Shown: positions 9,052-17,647 of the stretch, in pieces | How positions within the stretch are numbered: position 1 is the first letter of the stretch | How the letters are laid out: every line of letters begins with the position of its first letter | Assembly: GCF_029675105.1 (NCBI RefSeq) | Contig: NZ_JAQQFV010000005.1 | Location: 434,001-498,000, forward strand | DNA from: Nocardia anocheti | GTDB taxonomy: Bacteria > Actinomycetota > Actinomycetes > Mycobacteriales > Mycobacteriaceae | Direction of reading: 5' to 3' | DNA length: 64,000 nt | Notes under the pieces: model-generated | What the model was told of the DNA's origin: nothing | Database searches by the model: none | The model's input: only the letters and a program-made list of their open reading frames with translations | Made by a program: the position numbers and the translations under genes

Positions 9052-9933
9052 GTGATCGAGGTGTGGGGTACGCGGGTGGCCGTCCGGTACGGGGACGGGC
9101 GGCTGGTGACTACGCCGCTGCGGGCCGACAACGAGGTGGGCCTCGATGTCTCGGTCGCGGAGCTGGCCAGGGTCGCGTTGGCGACCACCGAGGACGGGCT
9201 GCTCGCGCTGTTGCTGTTCTTCCGCTCGGCCGACCATGTGGTCAACGGGGTGCCCACCGAACGGCAGCCGGTGCCGGTGTTCCTCGAGACCGGGGTGCGC
9301 GCGCAGGCGCAGGTGCTGGTCCGCGCGGTCGAACGGGACCTGATCGGTCTGCGGCGGATGTTCCCGCCCCGGCCGAATCTGGTGCCCCCGCAACTGGTTC
9401 CCGGTCCCGACGGCCCGCAGCGCCCCGATGTGACGGCGGCCGCGGGCCGCATGCGTTATGTGGGCAATTCGCTGCCGGAGATCGCGCTGCTGCACGGCTG
9501 CGCGCGGGCCGACGAGTACGTGCTCGAGATCGCGCAGGCCGGACACGAGGGGGTGCCGGGTCTGGTAGCCGTCAGCACCCTGCGGCTGCTGTTCCTGTCG
9601 ACCTGGGCGGTCTACGAGTTCCCGGTCGCGGTCGTCACCGGCTCGAAGATCCTGACGCCGCCGGGAAAGGTTGCCACCCTGCGGGTTTCGGGCGCCGGAG
9701 CCGAGCTGGACTTCCTGGATTGGGATCCGGTCGATTTCGTCCGGGTCGCCGAGGCGCTGCGCCTGGCCTGCGAGATCGAGCACGCCGACGGCTCGATCGC
9801 CCAGTCGCTGCCGTCCTCGGCGGACCTGTTCGACGAATGGCAGCTGCTGGTGGAGCGTCGCAAACTCGGCATGGTCGAGGACGATCCGTTCCGCCGTCGG
9901 GCGGTCGGGATCATGCTGGCGATGCCGGGCTGA
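9052..9933 (+). CDS. Uncharacterised protein with a PH/GRAM-like domain
   Basis: This 293-residue soluble protein contains no signal peptide. The first ~120 residues are alpha/beta with no recognisable motif (WGTRVAVRYGDGRLVTTPLR). Residues ~155-245 show the strand pattern of a bacterial PH/GRAM-like domain (LVAVSTLRLLFLSTWAVYEFPVA), and the tail LFDEWQLLVERRKLGMVEDDPF resembles a short SHOCT-like helix pair. The GTG start is preceded by GGAGGG with good spacing, and the codon before it (GTT) excludes a longer start at that point. Its 3' end overlaps the convergent DUF1266 gene by 23 bases. Function unknown. Confidence 0.65.
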   Translation: MIEVWGTRVAVRYGDGRLVTTPLRADNEVGLDVSVAELARVALATTEDGLLALLLFFRSADHVVNGVPTERQPVPVFLETGVRAQAQVLVRAVERDLIGLRRMFPPRPNLVPPQLVPGPDGPQRPDVTAAAGRMRYVGNSLPEIALLHGCARADEYVLEIAQAGHEGVPGLVAVSTLRLLFLSTWAVYEFPVAVVTGSKILTPPGKVATLRVSGAGAELDFLDWDPVDFVRVAEALRLACEIEHADGSIAQSLPSSADLFDEWQLLVERRKLGMVEDDPFRRRAVGIMLAMPG

Positions 9934-10774
9934 ACACCGGCGCGCCCCGGTGCAGCGCCACCCGCCGCCACGGGCTCGACGGTCGCAGGTGCAGTCCGGC
10001 GATCATCCGGCTGCGTTCGGCCACTTGCCTTTTCGCGGCCGAGAGGTCCTGGGTGGCGGCCCAGAAGATGGCTCCGGTGAGGAAGCCGTCGCCGAACTGA
10101 CGCCAGTTGCGGTAGTGCTGCCTGGCCCGGTCCAGGCCGGTCAGCATGTGTTCCCAGGCTTCGTCCTCGGTGAGGTAACCGGCGGTACACGCCGCCCGGG
10201 CGATGAACACCAGCCGGGCCAGGTCCCAGGCGGTGGCGTCGGTCTGCAACGGGCTCGGCAGGCTGTCGGTGATGCCGAGTTTGATGGCCTGCAGCCAGGC
10301 GTCGTAGTCGCGGTCGATACCCGCCGGACCCCGGTAGCCACGGAAACCCGAGAGCGTGTGCAGGAATTCGCGGTGCTCGTCGGCCAGACCGGTGCGATCC
10401 ACGCGCCCGTTGTCGCCCGCCGCGGCCACGGCCAGCGGGTGCACGAGTTCGAACAGTGGCGCGTGCATGCCCGCCAGCAGCCTGCGGACGGTGTCGCGGG
10501 CATCCTCGGCGTTGTCCACACCCCACGATTCGTGCAGGCCCTCGATGGCGGTCTCGCGCCGGGTGACGGTGCTGTCTGGCTCCTCGGGCAGAAAGGCGAC
10601 GCCGTCGCAGTGCGCGCCCCAACTGCGCCCGTAGTAGGCGCCCACCGCGAGCGCGGTGATCCGGTTGTCGTCGATCGCCGCGCCCGACCACACGTCGGGC
10701 TCGGTGTCGATGTCGGACCCGGGAAAACTCGCGATCCGCGGCGCCCCACCGCGCACCGATGCCGCTGATTGCAT
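9911..10774 (-). CDS. DUF1266 domain-containing protein
   Basis: This 287-residue protein contains the DUF1266 pattern: WDLARLVFIARAACTAGYLTEDEAWEHM, then RNWRQFGDGFLTGAIFWAA, with an upstream W...ARDTVRRLL helix. DUF1266 proteins are often found beside toxin immunity or stress genes, but their biochemical role is unknown. ATG at 10774 is preferred over the in-frame GTG at 10783 because a GGAGGGG site lies about 8-10 bases before the ATG. It overlaps the upstream convergent gene by 23 bases. Confidence 0.7.
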   Translation of the reverse strand: MQSAASVRGGAPRIASFPGSDIDTEPDVWSGAAIDDNRITALAVGAYYGRSWGAHCDGVAFLPEEPDSTVTRRETAIEGLHESWGVDNAEDARDTVRRLLAGMHAPLFELVHPLAVAAAGDNGRVDRTGLADEHREFLHTLSGFRGYRGPAGIDRDYDAWLQAIKLGITDSLPSPLQTDATAWDLARLVFIARAACTAGYLTEDEAWEHMLTGLDRARQHYRNWRQFGDGFLTGAIFWAATQDLSAAKRQVAERSRMIAGLHLRPSSPWRRVALHRGAPVFSPASPA

Positions 10775-10828
10775 GGAGCCCACCCCTCCGCCGAACGGAA
10801 TGCTGTCGCCGCCAGATGCTACCGACCG

Positions 10829-11167
10829 CTACCCGGCCGCCCGTGGCGCGTACATGATGATGCCCACCCCGGCCAGGCACACCAGCGCCCCGACGACATC
10901 CCACCGATCCGGTCGGAACCCGTCCAACGCCATCGCCCACAGCAGCGACCCCGCCACGAAAACCCCACCGTAAGCGGCCAGAATCCGCCCGAAATGGGCG
11001 TCCGGCTGCAGGGTCGCCACGAACCCGTACACCCCCAACGCCACCACCCCGGCCCCGATCCACACCGTCCCGCGCTGCTCCCGCACCCCCTGCCAGATCA
11101 ACCAGGCTCCACCGATCTCGGCGACAGCCGCCAGCACGAACAACAACGCCGAACGCAGGACGGTCAT
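10829..11167 (-). CDS. YnfA/UPF0060 family small membrane protein
   Basis: This 112-residue protein has four membrane helices and the YnfA signature: [47 protein letters not shown] and [17 protein letters not shown]. The family is distantly related to small multidrug resistance transporters and is often called a UPF0060 membrane protein; transport of a cation or drug is inferred only from the fold. The gene lies 55 bases upstream of and parallel to the DUF1266 gene, and diverges from the AraC gene across about 55 bases. Confidence 0.88.
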   Translation of the reverse strand: MTVLRSALLFVLAAVAEIGGAWLIWQGVREQRGTVWIGAGVVALGVYGFVATLQPDAHFGRILAAYGGVFVAGSLLWAMALDGFRPDRWDVVGALVCLAGVGIIMYAPRAAG

Positions 11168-11222
11168 ACGGGGACCCTATGCCGGACCGGGACGTGTCGG
11201 TGGGCAGGGCTACCGTCGGGTG

Positions 11223-11918
11223 ATGACCGAGTACCGGGAGCGCGCGGCACGGATCGACCGGGCCGTAGTGTGGACGCGCGGTGTCGGCGCGTCGGCCGGG
11301 CAGGTGACGGTGTTTCCCGACGGGTGTATGGATCTGATCTGGACCGAGGGCGCGTTGACGGTGGCCGGGCCCGACAGCCGGGCCTTTCTCGCACCCGCGG
11401 CGCGCGCCGGGGAGTTCGTCGGGATCCGGTTCGCGCCGGGAGGCGCGCCCGCGCTGCTGGGGGTGCCCGCGGTGGAACTGCTGAATCAACGCGTCGACCT
11501 GGCTGATCTGCTTCCCGCGCGGACGGTCCGGACACTTGTCGACACGATCGACAACGCGCCCGACCGCGCGGCGGCGCTGGAGACCGTCGCCGCGCGCTTG
11601 GCGGACGGAAAGGCGCGGGCCGATCCGGTGCTCACCGCCGTCGCCGACACCCTCGCCACGGGCGCGACGGTGGCGGAGACGGCCGTCCTGACCGGGCTCT
11701 CGGCACGGATGCTGCACCGACGGAGCCTGGTGGCGTTCGGGTACGGGCCCAAGATGTTGGCCCGAATTCTCCGATTCCAGCGGGCGCTCGCCGCCGTACG
11801 CGCCGGAATCCCGGCCGCCGAAACCGCCGCGGTGACCGGGTTCGCCGATCAGGCCCATCTGTCGCGAGAGTTCCGTGACCTGGCCGGATGCTCGGTTCGG
11901 GCGCTGGCACCGCCGTAA
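11223..11918 (+). CDS. AraC-family transcriptional regulator
   Basis: This 231-residue protein has an N-terminal ligand-type domain with the pattern VTVFPDGCMDLIW ... FVGIRFAPGGAPALLGVPA, which is common in actinobacterial AraC regulators of the DUF6597 type. A C-terminal double helix-turn-helix follows (ETAVLTGLSARMLHRRSLVAFGYGPKMLARILRFQRAL and AAETAAVTGFADQAHLSREFRDLAG). ATG 11223 directly follows an in-frame GTG (11220), so the start may be one codon earlier. It is divergent from the YnfA gene, a possible target, and is followed at 12041 by a NUDIX gene. Confidence 0.85.
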   Translation: MTEYRERAARIDRAVVWTRGVGASAGQVTVFPDGCMDLIWTEGALTVAGPDSRAFLAPAARAGEFVGIRFAPGGAPALLGVPAVELLNQRVDLADLLPARTVRTLVDTIDNAPDRAAALETVAARLADGKARADPVLTAVADTLATGATVAETAVLTGLSARMLHRRSLVAFGYGPKMLARILRFQRALAAVRAGIPAAETAAVTGFADQAHLSREFRDLAGCSVRALAPP

Positions 11919-12040
11919 TCGGTCGCACCGTGCCCGGAAAGTCTCATTCGGCAACGACCCGGGGGAAAGTTATGCTCACAGAGCACGCCCCGTCGCTTGT
12001 GCCAGGCAAGTCCGAAACACGACGAGAGGATGTGACCCGA

Positions 12041-12529
12041 ATGATCGACGAATCCGTGTACTCCACGCTCCGTATCGAGGCCGAACGAGACGAAGTCCGT
12101 CGACTTGTCGTCGGTGCCGTCGTCGTCCGCCACCACCGGGTGCTCATCCTCCGCCGCCGACGATCCGACGCGCTGGGCGGCCGCTGGGAACTACCGAGCG
12201 GGGTCGTGGAACCCGGCGAGGCCCTCGACGACGCGGTGGCCCGCGAGGTCGCCGAGGAGACCGGACTCGAGGTCACCGGGGTCACCGACTACCTGGGCGA
12301 ATTCGACTACCTGTCCAGTACTGGCGCGCGGACCAGGCAGTTCACCTTCGTCGTCGACGTCGCCGCGACCGGACCGGTGCGCCTGACCGAGCACGACACC
12401 CACCTGTGGACCAGGCTGACCGGGGAACCGCCGGTCAGCGACGAGGTCCGCGAGATCCTGGGCCGGTACCAGCGACGGCAGCGCGATCCGAGCGGCTGGT
12501 CGGCCTACTCGCTGGGCAACGGGGCGTAG
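12041..12529 (+). CDS. NUDIX hydrolase
   Basis: This protein of about 162 residues has the NUDIX box around GVVEPGEALDDAVAREVAEETGLEV (G-x5-E-x7-REUXEE-x-GU), which binds Mg2+ and hydrolyses nucleoside diphosphates linked to another group. The preceding strand RRRRSDALGGRWELPSG is typical of MutT-like members. The start is uncertain: ATG 12041 (chosen) has GAGAGGA 10 bases upstream, while ATG 11972 has GGGGGAAAG about 5 bases upstream and would add 23 residues. The last 25 bases overlap the convergent VOC gene. The substrate is unknown. Confidence 0.82.
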   Translation: MIDESVYSTLRIEAERDEVRRLVVGAVVVRHHRVLILRRRRSDALGGRWELPSGVVEPGEALDDAVAREVAEETGLEVTGVTDYLGEFDYLSSTGARTRQFTFVVDVAATGPVRLTEHDTHLWTRLTGEPPVSDEVREILGRYQRRQRDPSGWSAYSLGNGA

Positions 12530-12903
12530 AGGTCGATGCCCTGGCCGTCGGGGTCGGCGAGCGAGGCATAGCGCTGACCCCAGAAGGCGTCCCAGGGTTC
12601 CAGTTCGCCGTGATAGCCGTCGGCGACGAGCTCAGCCCACAGTTTGTCCACCTCGGCAGGGTCGGCGCAGCGGAACGCGATTCCGCTGCGGCCGGACCCG
12701 GTGGGCGGCTGCCAGCCCGGGGAGAAGGAGGCGATCACCGCCTCGGTGTCCAAGGCCAGGCGCAGGCCGCCGCCGAGCGGGGCCTCGGTGTGGGCCTCGG
12801 TCTCCGCGCCTTCGGGGAACGCGAGGCCGAGCTTGCGATAGAAGGTCACCGAGGCGGCCATGTCGGAGACGACGAGCGAGATCACATCCAGCTGTGGAGT
12901 CAT
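12505..12903 (-). CDS. VOC (glyoxalase/bleomycin-resistance) family protein
   Basis: This 132-residue protein has one vicinal-oxygen-chelate module pair: LDVISLVVSDMAASVTFYRKLGL at the start, LRLALDTEAVIASF in the middle and QRYASLADPDGQGIDLYAPL at the end. VOC proteins include glyoxalases, dioxygenases and antibiotic-binding proteins; which one this is cannot be told from sequence. ATG 12903 gives the canonical start MTPQLDVISLVVSD. The gene overlaps the NUDIX gene tail-to-tail by 25 bases. Confidence 0.82.
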   Translation of the reverse strand: MTPQLDVISLVVSDMAASVTFYRKLGLAFPEGAETEAHTEAPLGGGLRLALDTEAVIASFSPGWQPPTGSGRSGIAFRCADPAEVDKLWAELVADGYHGELEPWDAFWGQRYASLADPDGQGIDLYAPLPSE

Positions 12904-12953
12904 ATCCGCAGCGTAGGCGAGGGATCGGTGGTCGTCTTGAACGAATCGGACAC

Positions 12954-13367
12954 TCAGCGGGTGGGCGCGGGCACCAGTTCGGCGATGAGGTTGCCGATCA
13001 GGATGCGCAGGTGGTCGCGGATGCCGCGCACCACTTCGATGGGTTGCCCGGCCGGGTCGGCGAGGACCCAGTCGCGGTAGCTGATCCCGGGGAAGTACGG
13101 GCACACCTCGCCGCACCCCATCGTCACCACCACATCCGAGACGCCGACGGCGTCGTCGGTGAGCGCCTTGGGTCGTTCGCCCGCGATGTCGATGCCGATC
13201 TCGGCCATGGCCGCCACGGCGACCGGGTGCGGCGCGTCGGCCGGTTCGCTGCCCGCGGTACGCACCTCGATGCGGTCCCCGGCCATCGCGCGCAGCAATC
13301 CCGCCGCCATCTGTGACCGACCCGCGTTCTGGACGCAGACGAACAACACGCGGGGTGTGTGGGCCAT
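12954..13367 (-). CDS. Low-molecular-weight phosphatase / arsenate reductase family protein
   Basis: This 137-residue protein has the PTP-like loop VLFVCVQNAGRSQMAAGLL (CX5R with Cys11) and second-half motifs VVVTMGCGEVCPYFPG and YRDWVLADPAGQP, the DP pair acting as general acid. This pattern fits the arsenate reductases that use thioredoxin or mycothiol (ArsC2/ArsC-type) more than tyrosine phosphatases. No arsenite exporter or ArsR gene is adjacent, so an arsenic role is inferred only. ATG 13367 has AAAGGG upstream; longer in-frame starts would lack a motif. Confidence 0.8.
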   Translation of the reverse strand: MAHTPRVLFVCVQNAGRSQMAAGLLRAMAGDRIEVRTAGSEPADAPHPVAVAAMAEIGIDIAGERPKALTDDAVGVSDVVVTMGCGEVCPYFPGISYRDWVLADPAGQPIEVVRGIRDHLRILIGNLIAELVPAPTR

Positions 13368-13454
13368 GGTCGCCCTTTCGGCGCAGGAGCGAAGTGCTTG
13401 TGGCACTTCAGATATACCCGCGCCGACAGGCCGGAACAACCGGTACCGGGGGAA

Positions 13455-14756
13455 TCAGTCCAGCGGACCCAGCACCCGGCGCACGTAGTCGTTGGCGAAC
13501 ACCCCGGTCGGGTCGAGGCGACGGCGCACCGCGGTGAACCGGTCCCAGTCGGGGTAGCGCGGACGCAGGGTCTCAGCGGTCTGGTAGTGCCGTTTGCCCC
13601 AGTGCGGCCTGCCGCCGTAGGTGTCGAAAACCGCTTCGCAGGCACGGAAATACGGGTCCCACACCATGCCCTCGTACTGGTGCACCGCGATGTAGCAGGT
13701 GTCGCGCCCGCCCGCGGGGGACAGGAACGCGTCGTCGGGGGCCACCCAGCGCACCTCGATCGGCATGGGGGTGTCGAAGCGCTTGGCGAGCTCGACGATC
13801 TCGCGGACCGCCGCCACCGAATGCTGCCGGGGCACGGCGTATTCCATCTCGTTGAACCGCACCAGGCGCGGGGTGGCGAAGACGCGGTAGGAGCGATCGA
13901 TCTGCCGGTTGTTGCTGCCCGCGAACGCGGCCAGTCGGTGGATGGTGGGGATGGCGGCCGGAATCCGCCTGCCCACCTTGCACATCCCGTCGTAGAGGTG
14001 GTTGGCGAGCAGGATGTCGTTGAGCCACTCGGTGATCCGGCCGCGCGGCTGCTCGACGGCGTCGGTGCGGTTGAGGGCCTTGGTCATCGCCACCGGGCTG
14101 TGCGGGAAGGCGAAGAACTCGAAGTGGTCGTTGCCGTCGACGTAGCTGTCCAGATCGGCGAGCACCTCGTCGAGCGGGACCGGCCGTTCGACGTTGTCGA
14201 GCACGAAGGAGGGCTCGAGCTGCAGCGTCGTGGCGGTGACGACGCCGAGCGCGCCGATGCTGACCCGCGCGGCCTTCCAGCCGTCCGGATCGGTCTGCTC
14301 GTTGAGCTCCACCCGGCTGCCGTCGGCCAGCATGACCTCCACCGAGTGCAGCGCCGCGGAGATGTTCTGCAGTTTCGCGCCGGTGCCGTGGGTGGCGGTC
14401 GCGGTGGCTCCCGCGATGGTCTGGGTGTCGATATCGCCCAGGTTGGGGAACGCCAGTCCGTGCTCGTGCAGCAGCGGGCTGGCCGCGTTGAGCGTGAGCC
14501 CCGCCTCCACGCGGACCCGGCCGGTCGCGGTGTCGACGTCGAGCACCCGGTTCAGTTTGCCCAGGTCGAGCAGGGTGCCATCGGTGAGCACCGCGTCGGT
14601 GAACGAATGACCCGACCCCGCGACCCGCACGGTGCGTCCCGCGTCGGCCGACGCGGTGACGATCTCGGCCAGTTCTTCGACGCCGCGGGGCGCGGCGACG
14701 ACGGCGGGTGTGCAGCGCTGCTCGCCCGCCCAGTTCACCCAGGTGCTCTTGGTCAT
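13455..14756 (-). CDS. FAD-linked sugar-1,4-lactone oxidase (D-arabinono/L-gulono-lactone oxidase type)
   Basis: This 433-residue oxidoreductase of the VAO/PCMH superfamily has an N-terminal FAD-binding domain with VRVAGSGHSFTDAVLTDGTLLDL (a GSGHSF loop) and IAGATATATHGTGAKLQNIS, and a C-terminal ALO domain ending HWGKRHYQTAETLRPRYPDWDRF. Such enzymes oxidise an aldonolactone to an ascorbate-like product. The window's organism needs arabinose-containing polymers, but a link is not shown. ATG 14756 is the start of the conserved MTKSTWVNWAGEQRCTP. It stands alone between the phosphatase-like and TetR genes. Confidence 0.85.
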   Translation of the reverse strand: MTKSTWVNWAGEQRCTPAVVAAPRGVEELAEIVTASADAGRTVRVAGSGHSFTDAVLTDGTLLDLGKLNRVLDVDTATGRVRVEAGLTLNAASPLLHEHGLAFPNLGDIDTQTIAGATATATHGTGAKLQNISAALHSVEVMLADGSRVELNEQTDPDGWKAARVSIGALGVVTATTLQLEPSFVLDNVERPVPLDEVLADLDSYVDGNDHFEFFAFPHSPVAMTKALNRTDAVEQPRGRITEWLNDILLANHLYDGMCKVGRRIPAAIPTIHRLAAFAGSNNRQIDRSYRVFATPRLVRFNEMEYAVPRQHSVAAVREIVELAKRFDTPMPIEVRWVAPDDAFLSPAGGRDTCYIAVHQYEGMVWDPYFRACEAVFDTYGGRPHWGKRHYQTAETLRPRYPDWDRFTAVRRRLDPTGVFANDYVRRVLGPLD

Positions 14757-14849
14757 GTGTCCAAGAGTAAGGGATGAAGTGTGACGCGCGCTACTGGTCG
14801 GCCCGGGTGGCAACCGACCGGCGATCCGGGGCGTGCTGGTGAAATCGGT

Positions 14850-15527
14850 TCAGCGGCGGCGGCCGATGCAGCCCGCGGCCTTGGCCTGCTCGACTTCCTC
14901 GTCGGTGAGCGGGTCGACGAGCAGCGGGCGGCGGGGGACGGCGTCGCTGCGTACACCGTTGAGGGTGACAGCCATATAGCGCTGCCACACTTCGGAATTC
15001 ACCGGACCCGCGAACTCGGCGAACGCGTTGACCATGTGGATCAGGGCGAAGAAGTCCGAGGTGGTGATGTCGGCGTGCACGGCACCCGCCTCACGGGCGC
15101 GCTCGACGATCGCGGTCACCGATGGGCGGATGCGGTCGCGCAGTTCGGCGAAGCGCGCCGGATCTTCCTCGAGTTCGAGCATCACCTCGCCGAAGCCGCG
15201 ATTGGCCGCGAGGTGGCGGCAGGCGTTCTCGAAGAACTCCACCAGGCCGAGCCAGGCGTCGGGATTGTCGAGCGCGGCCTCGGCGGCCTCGGCGAAGTCG
15301 ACCAGGTGCTGGTCGAAGACCTCGGTGATGAGCTCTTTCTTGTTCGCGAAGCGGCGATAGACCGTGCCGACGCCGACACCGGCGCGTTCGGCGACGTCGT
15401 CGAGGGTGATCTCGAGACCGTGGTCGGCGAACAGTTCGCGGGCGGCCGCGACGATCCGCTGCTGATTGCGCACGGCGTCGGCGCGCAGGCGGCGGGGTGG
15501 TGCTGGGGTCGTCGTGGCGTGATTCAC
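14850..15527 (-). CDS. TetR-family transcriptional regulator
   Basis: This 225-residue repressor has the N-terminal helix-turn-helix ITLDDVAERAGVGVGTVYRRFANKKEL followed by a helical ligand-binding domain. The GTG start at 15527 gives VNHATTTPAPPRRLRADAVRNQ. It is divergent from the EmrB/QacA-type exporter at 15657, and the 129-base interval carries two similar palindromic elements (15558-15572 and 15598-15612). It therefore very probably controls the exporter and itself. Confidence 0.88.
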   Translation of the reverse strand: MNHATTTPAPPRRLRADAVRNQQRIVAAARELFADHGLEITLDDVAERAGVGVGTVYRRFANKKELITEVFDQHLVDFAEAAEAALDNPDAWLGLVEFFENACRHLAANRGFGEVMLELEEDPARFAELRDRIRPSVTAIVERAREAGAVHADITTSDFFALIHMVNAFAEFAGPVNSEVWQRYMAVTLNGVRSDAVPRRPLLVDPLTDEEVEQAKAAGCIGRRR

Positions 15528-15557
15528 AGGTGCATCCTAGCAATCCGGGGATTAAGT

Positions 15558-15612
15558 GGAGGTGGTTTCTCCGTTAATCTGGTAGCTTCAGTGAAGCGGA
15601 GGCGGTATCTCC
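15558..15612. promoter_or_regulatory. Two palindromic operator-like repeats between tetR and the exporter gene
   Basis: GGAGGTGGTTTCTCC (15558-15572) and GGAGGCGGTATCTCC (15598-15612) share the pattern GGAGGYGGTWTCTCC, each with GGAG-N7-CTCC symmetry. Their centres are exactly 40 bp apart, close to four helical turns. They sit between the divergent TetR and exporter genes, where a TetR operator is expected. Confidence 0.6.
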
Positions 15613-15656
15613 AATTATGCCACCGGAAACACACCAGACGACGCACAAGGGGAGTT

Positions 15657-17156
15657 ATGACCACCACACTCGACACCGGGACCAAGCGTCCCGCGGACGC
15701 GGGCACGAGCCGCCGGGGTTCGCACGCCCTGCGCTGGTGGGTGCTCGCCGTCCTCGGCATCGCCCAGCTCATGGTCGTGCTGGACGCGACGATCGTGAAC
15801 ATCGCCCTGCCCGCCGCCCAGGCCGACCTCGGCTTCGGCGACGGTGACCGGCAGTGGGTCATCACCGGCTACGCGCTGGCCTTCGGCAGCCTGCTGCTGC
15901 TCGGTGGTCGGCTCAGTGACCTGTTCGGCCGCCGCAACACCTTCATCGTCGGCCTGATCGGCTTCGCGGCCGCCTCGGCCATCGGCGGTGCCGCGAGCAG
16001 CTTCGAGATGCTCGTCGCCGCCCGCGTCGGCCAGGGTGTGTTCGGCGCGCTGCTCGCGCCCGCCGCGCTCTCGCTGCTGACGGTCACCTTCACCGAACCC
16101 AAGGAACGCGCCAAGGCCTTCGGCATCTTCGGTGCCGTCGCCGGTGCCGGTGGCGCGATCGGCCTGCTGCTCGGTGGCGCGCTCACCGAATGGGCCTCGT
16201 GGCGGTGGGCGATGTACGTCAACCTGATCTTCGCCGCCGTGGCGCTGGTCGGTGCCGTGCTACTGCTGGCCAAGCACACCGCGACCACCCGTCCCAAGCT
16301 GGACTGGCCCGGCACGATCGCCGTCACCGCCGCGCTGTTCGGCATCGTCTACGGCTTCTCGCACGCCGAGTCGCACGGCTGGAGCGATCCGACCACGCTG
16401 GCCTTCCTGATCGGTGGCGCCGTGCTGCTCGCGGTGTTCGTGTGGATCGAGACCCGCGTCGCGCATCCGCTGCTGCCGCTGCGCATCGTGGCCGACCGCA
16501 CCCGTGGCGCGTCCTACCTGACCGTGTTCACCATGGGCATCGGGATGTTCGCGATCTTCCTGTTCCTCACCTTCTACATGCAGCTGACCCTGGAATACAC
16601 CCCGATCGTCACCGGTCTGGCGTTCCTGCCGATGGTCGCGGGCATGGTGGCCTCCTCGACCACCGCGCCCTCGCTGCTGCTGCCCAAGGTCGGCCCGAAG
16701 ATCGTCATCAGCGGTGGTTTCCTGGTCGCGGCCGTCGGCATGATCTGGCTGACCCGCATCGGCCTGGACACCAGCTACGCCACCCACATCCTGCCCGCCC
16801 TGATCCTGCTGGGCCTCGGCCTGGGTGCCGCGATGTCGGTCGCCTTCCAGGGCGCCACGGCGGGTGTGCACCACGAGGACGCCGGTGTCGCCTCGGCGAT
16901 GGTCAACACCAGCCAGCAGGTCGGTGGCTCGATCGGCACCGCGTTGCTGAGCACCATCGCGGCCTCGGCGATGACCGACTACGTGTCCTCGCATCAGCCC
17001 GGCCCGCTCACCCTGGCGCAGGGCGCGATCGAGAGCTACACCACCAGTTTCTGGTGGGGCGCGGCCACATTCGTGCTCGGCGCGATCGTGATCGCCGTGC
17101 TCATGCCGAACACGGTGCCCGCCCCGGCCGAGGGCGAGCCGGTGCTGGCGCACTGA
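15657..17156 (+). CDS. MFS drug exporter of the DHA2 (EmrB/QacA) family
   Basis: This 499-residue inner-membrane protein with about 14 predicted helices begins ALRWWVLAVLGIAQLMVVLDATIVNIALPAA, the DHA2 motif D1 (LDxTxVNxALP). It has motif A GGRLSDLFGRRN, motif C-like GAVAGAGGAIGLLLGGAL and the late ASAMVNTSQQVGGSIGTAL segment. It should export hydrophobic compounds or antibiotics by proton antiport. GGGGAG sits 3 bases before the ATG. The divergent TetR gene and the shared operator-like repeats suggest induction by its substrates. Confidence 0.9.
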   Translation: MTTTLDTGTKRPADAGTSRRGSHALRWWVLAVLGIAQLMVVLDATIVNIALPAAQADLGFGDGDRQWVITGYALAFGSLLLLGGRLSDLFGRRNTFIVGLIGFAAASAIGGAASSFEMLVAARVGQGVFGALLAPAALSLLTVTFTEPKERAKAFGIFGAVAGAGGAIGLLLGGALTEWASWRWAMYVNLIFAAVALVGAVLLLAKHTATTRPKLDWPGTIAVTAALFGIVYGFSHAESHGWSDPTTLAFLIGGAVLLAVFVWIETRVAHPLLPLRIVADRTRGASYLTVFTMGIGMFAIFLFLTFYMQLTLEYTPIVTGLAFLPMVAGMVASSTTAPSLLLPKVGPKIVISGGFLVAAVGMIWLTRIGLDTSYATHILPALILLGLGLGAAMSVAFQGATAGVHHEDAGVASAMVNTSQQVGGSIGTALLSTIAASAMTDYVSSHQPGPLTLAQGAIESYTTSFWWGAATFVLGAIVIAVLMPNTVPAPAEGEPVLAH

Positions 17157-17647
17157 TCGACGCGACGAGAACCGAAGGCCCGGACCGGATAACGGTTCGG
17201 GCCTTCGGCCTGTGCGCGGTTTGCCCGGTATTCGCTGTATCGCGGACGCGCCGCGACGGTGCCAGCCGAGGCGGACGCGGCGGATGTCGGTGGCTGTCGA
17301 TACCATGAGCAACGACCATCAGCGGATCGGACGCGGCCTCGGCCGCTCGATCCGCGGTGCCCGGCCACGATCGCGACCCGCTGGGCGAGGCCGTATCGCA
17401 CGGACGACGTGAACGCGACGGAAGGGGGCCGGGAGATGAGCGTTGCGCTCGGATCCGTCGGCGGCATGCTCGGGGCACCGGCCCGCGACCGAGGGGTGCC
17501 CGCGCGTCGCGAAACCACCCCGCCGCCGGGTGGGTCGGCGGTTACCATTGTCGATCCGGCGTCGCCGGGTGGTCCGACCGGCGCGAGCGCGGGCGCATGA
17601 TCCTCATGACCAGCCGCGCGCAGCCGACACGAAAGGGTACTTCTGCC
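17157..17647. other. 491-bp gap without a supported gene; contains a strong hairpin
   Basis: Between the exporter and pgm I see no convincing coding sequence; short open frames are arginine/proline-rich and lack ribosome sites. A perfect 11-bp stem CCGAAGGCCCG/CGGGCCTTCGG (17172-17208), extended by 5 more pairs around a GATAA loop, follows the exporter and probably terminates it despite the absence of a T-tract. The pgm promoter must lie in the remaining ~430 bases. Confidence 0.5.
17172..17208 (+). terminator. Hairpin terminator (no T-tract) after the DHA2 exporter
   Basis: The stem has 16 pairs including one G-U (CCGAAGGCCCG-GACCG with CGGTT-CGGGCCTTCGG) and a loop of GATAA. It lies 15 bases after the exporter stop codon. 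T-less hairpins of this type are common behind genes of high-GC actinobacteria. Confidence 0.6.

Noticed and set aside
9612..11954. 780-codon minus-strand frame covering four genes
   Set aside because: It crosses well-supported genes on both strands and has no recognisable domain.
17259..17600. Small open frame in the gap before pgm
   Set aside because: Proline/arginine-rich without a good ribosome site or motif.
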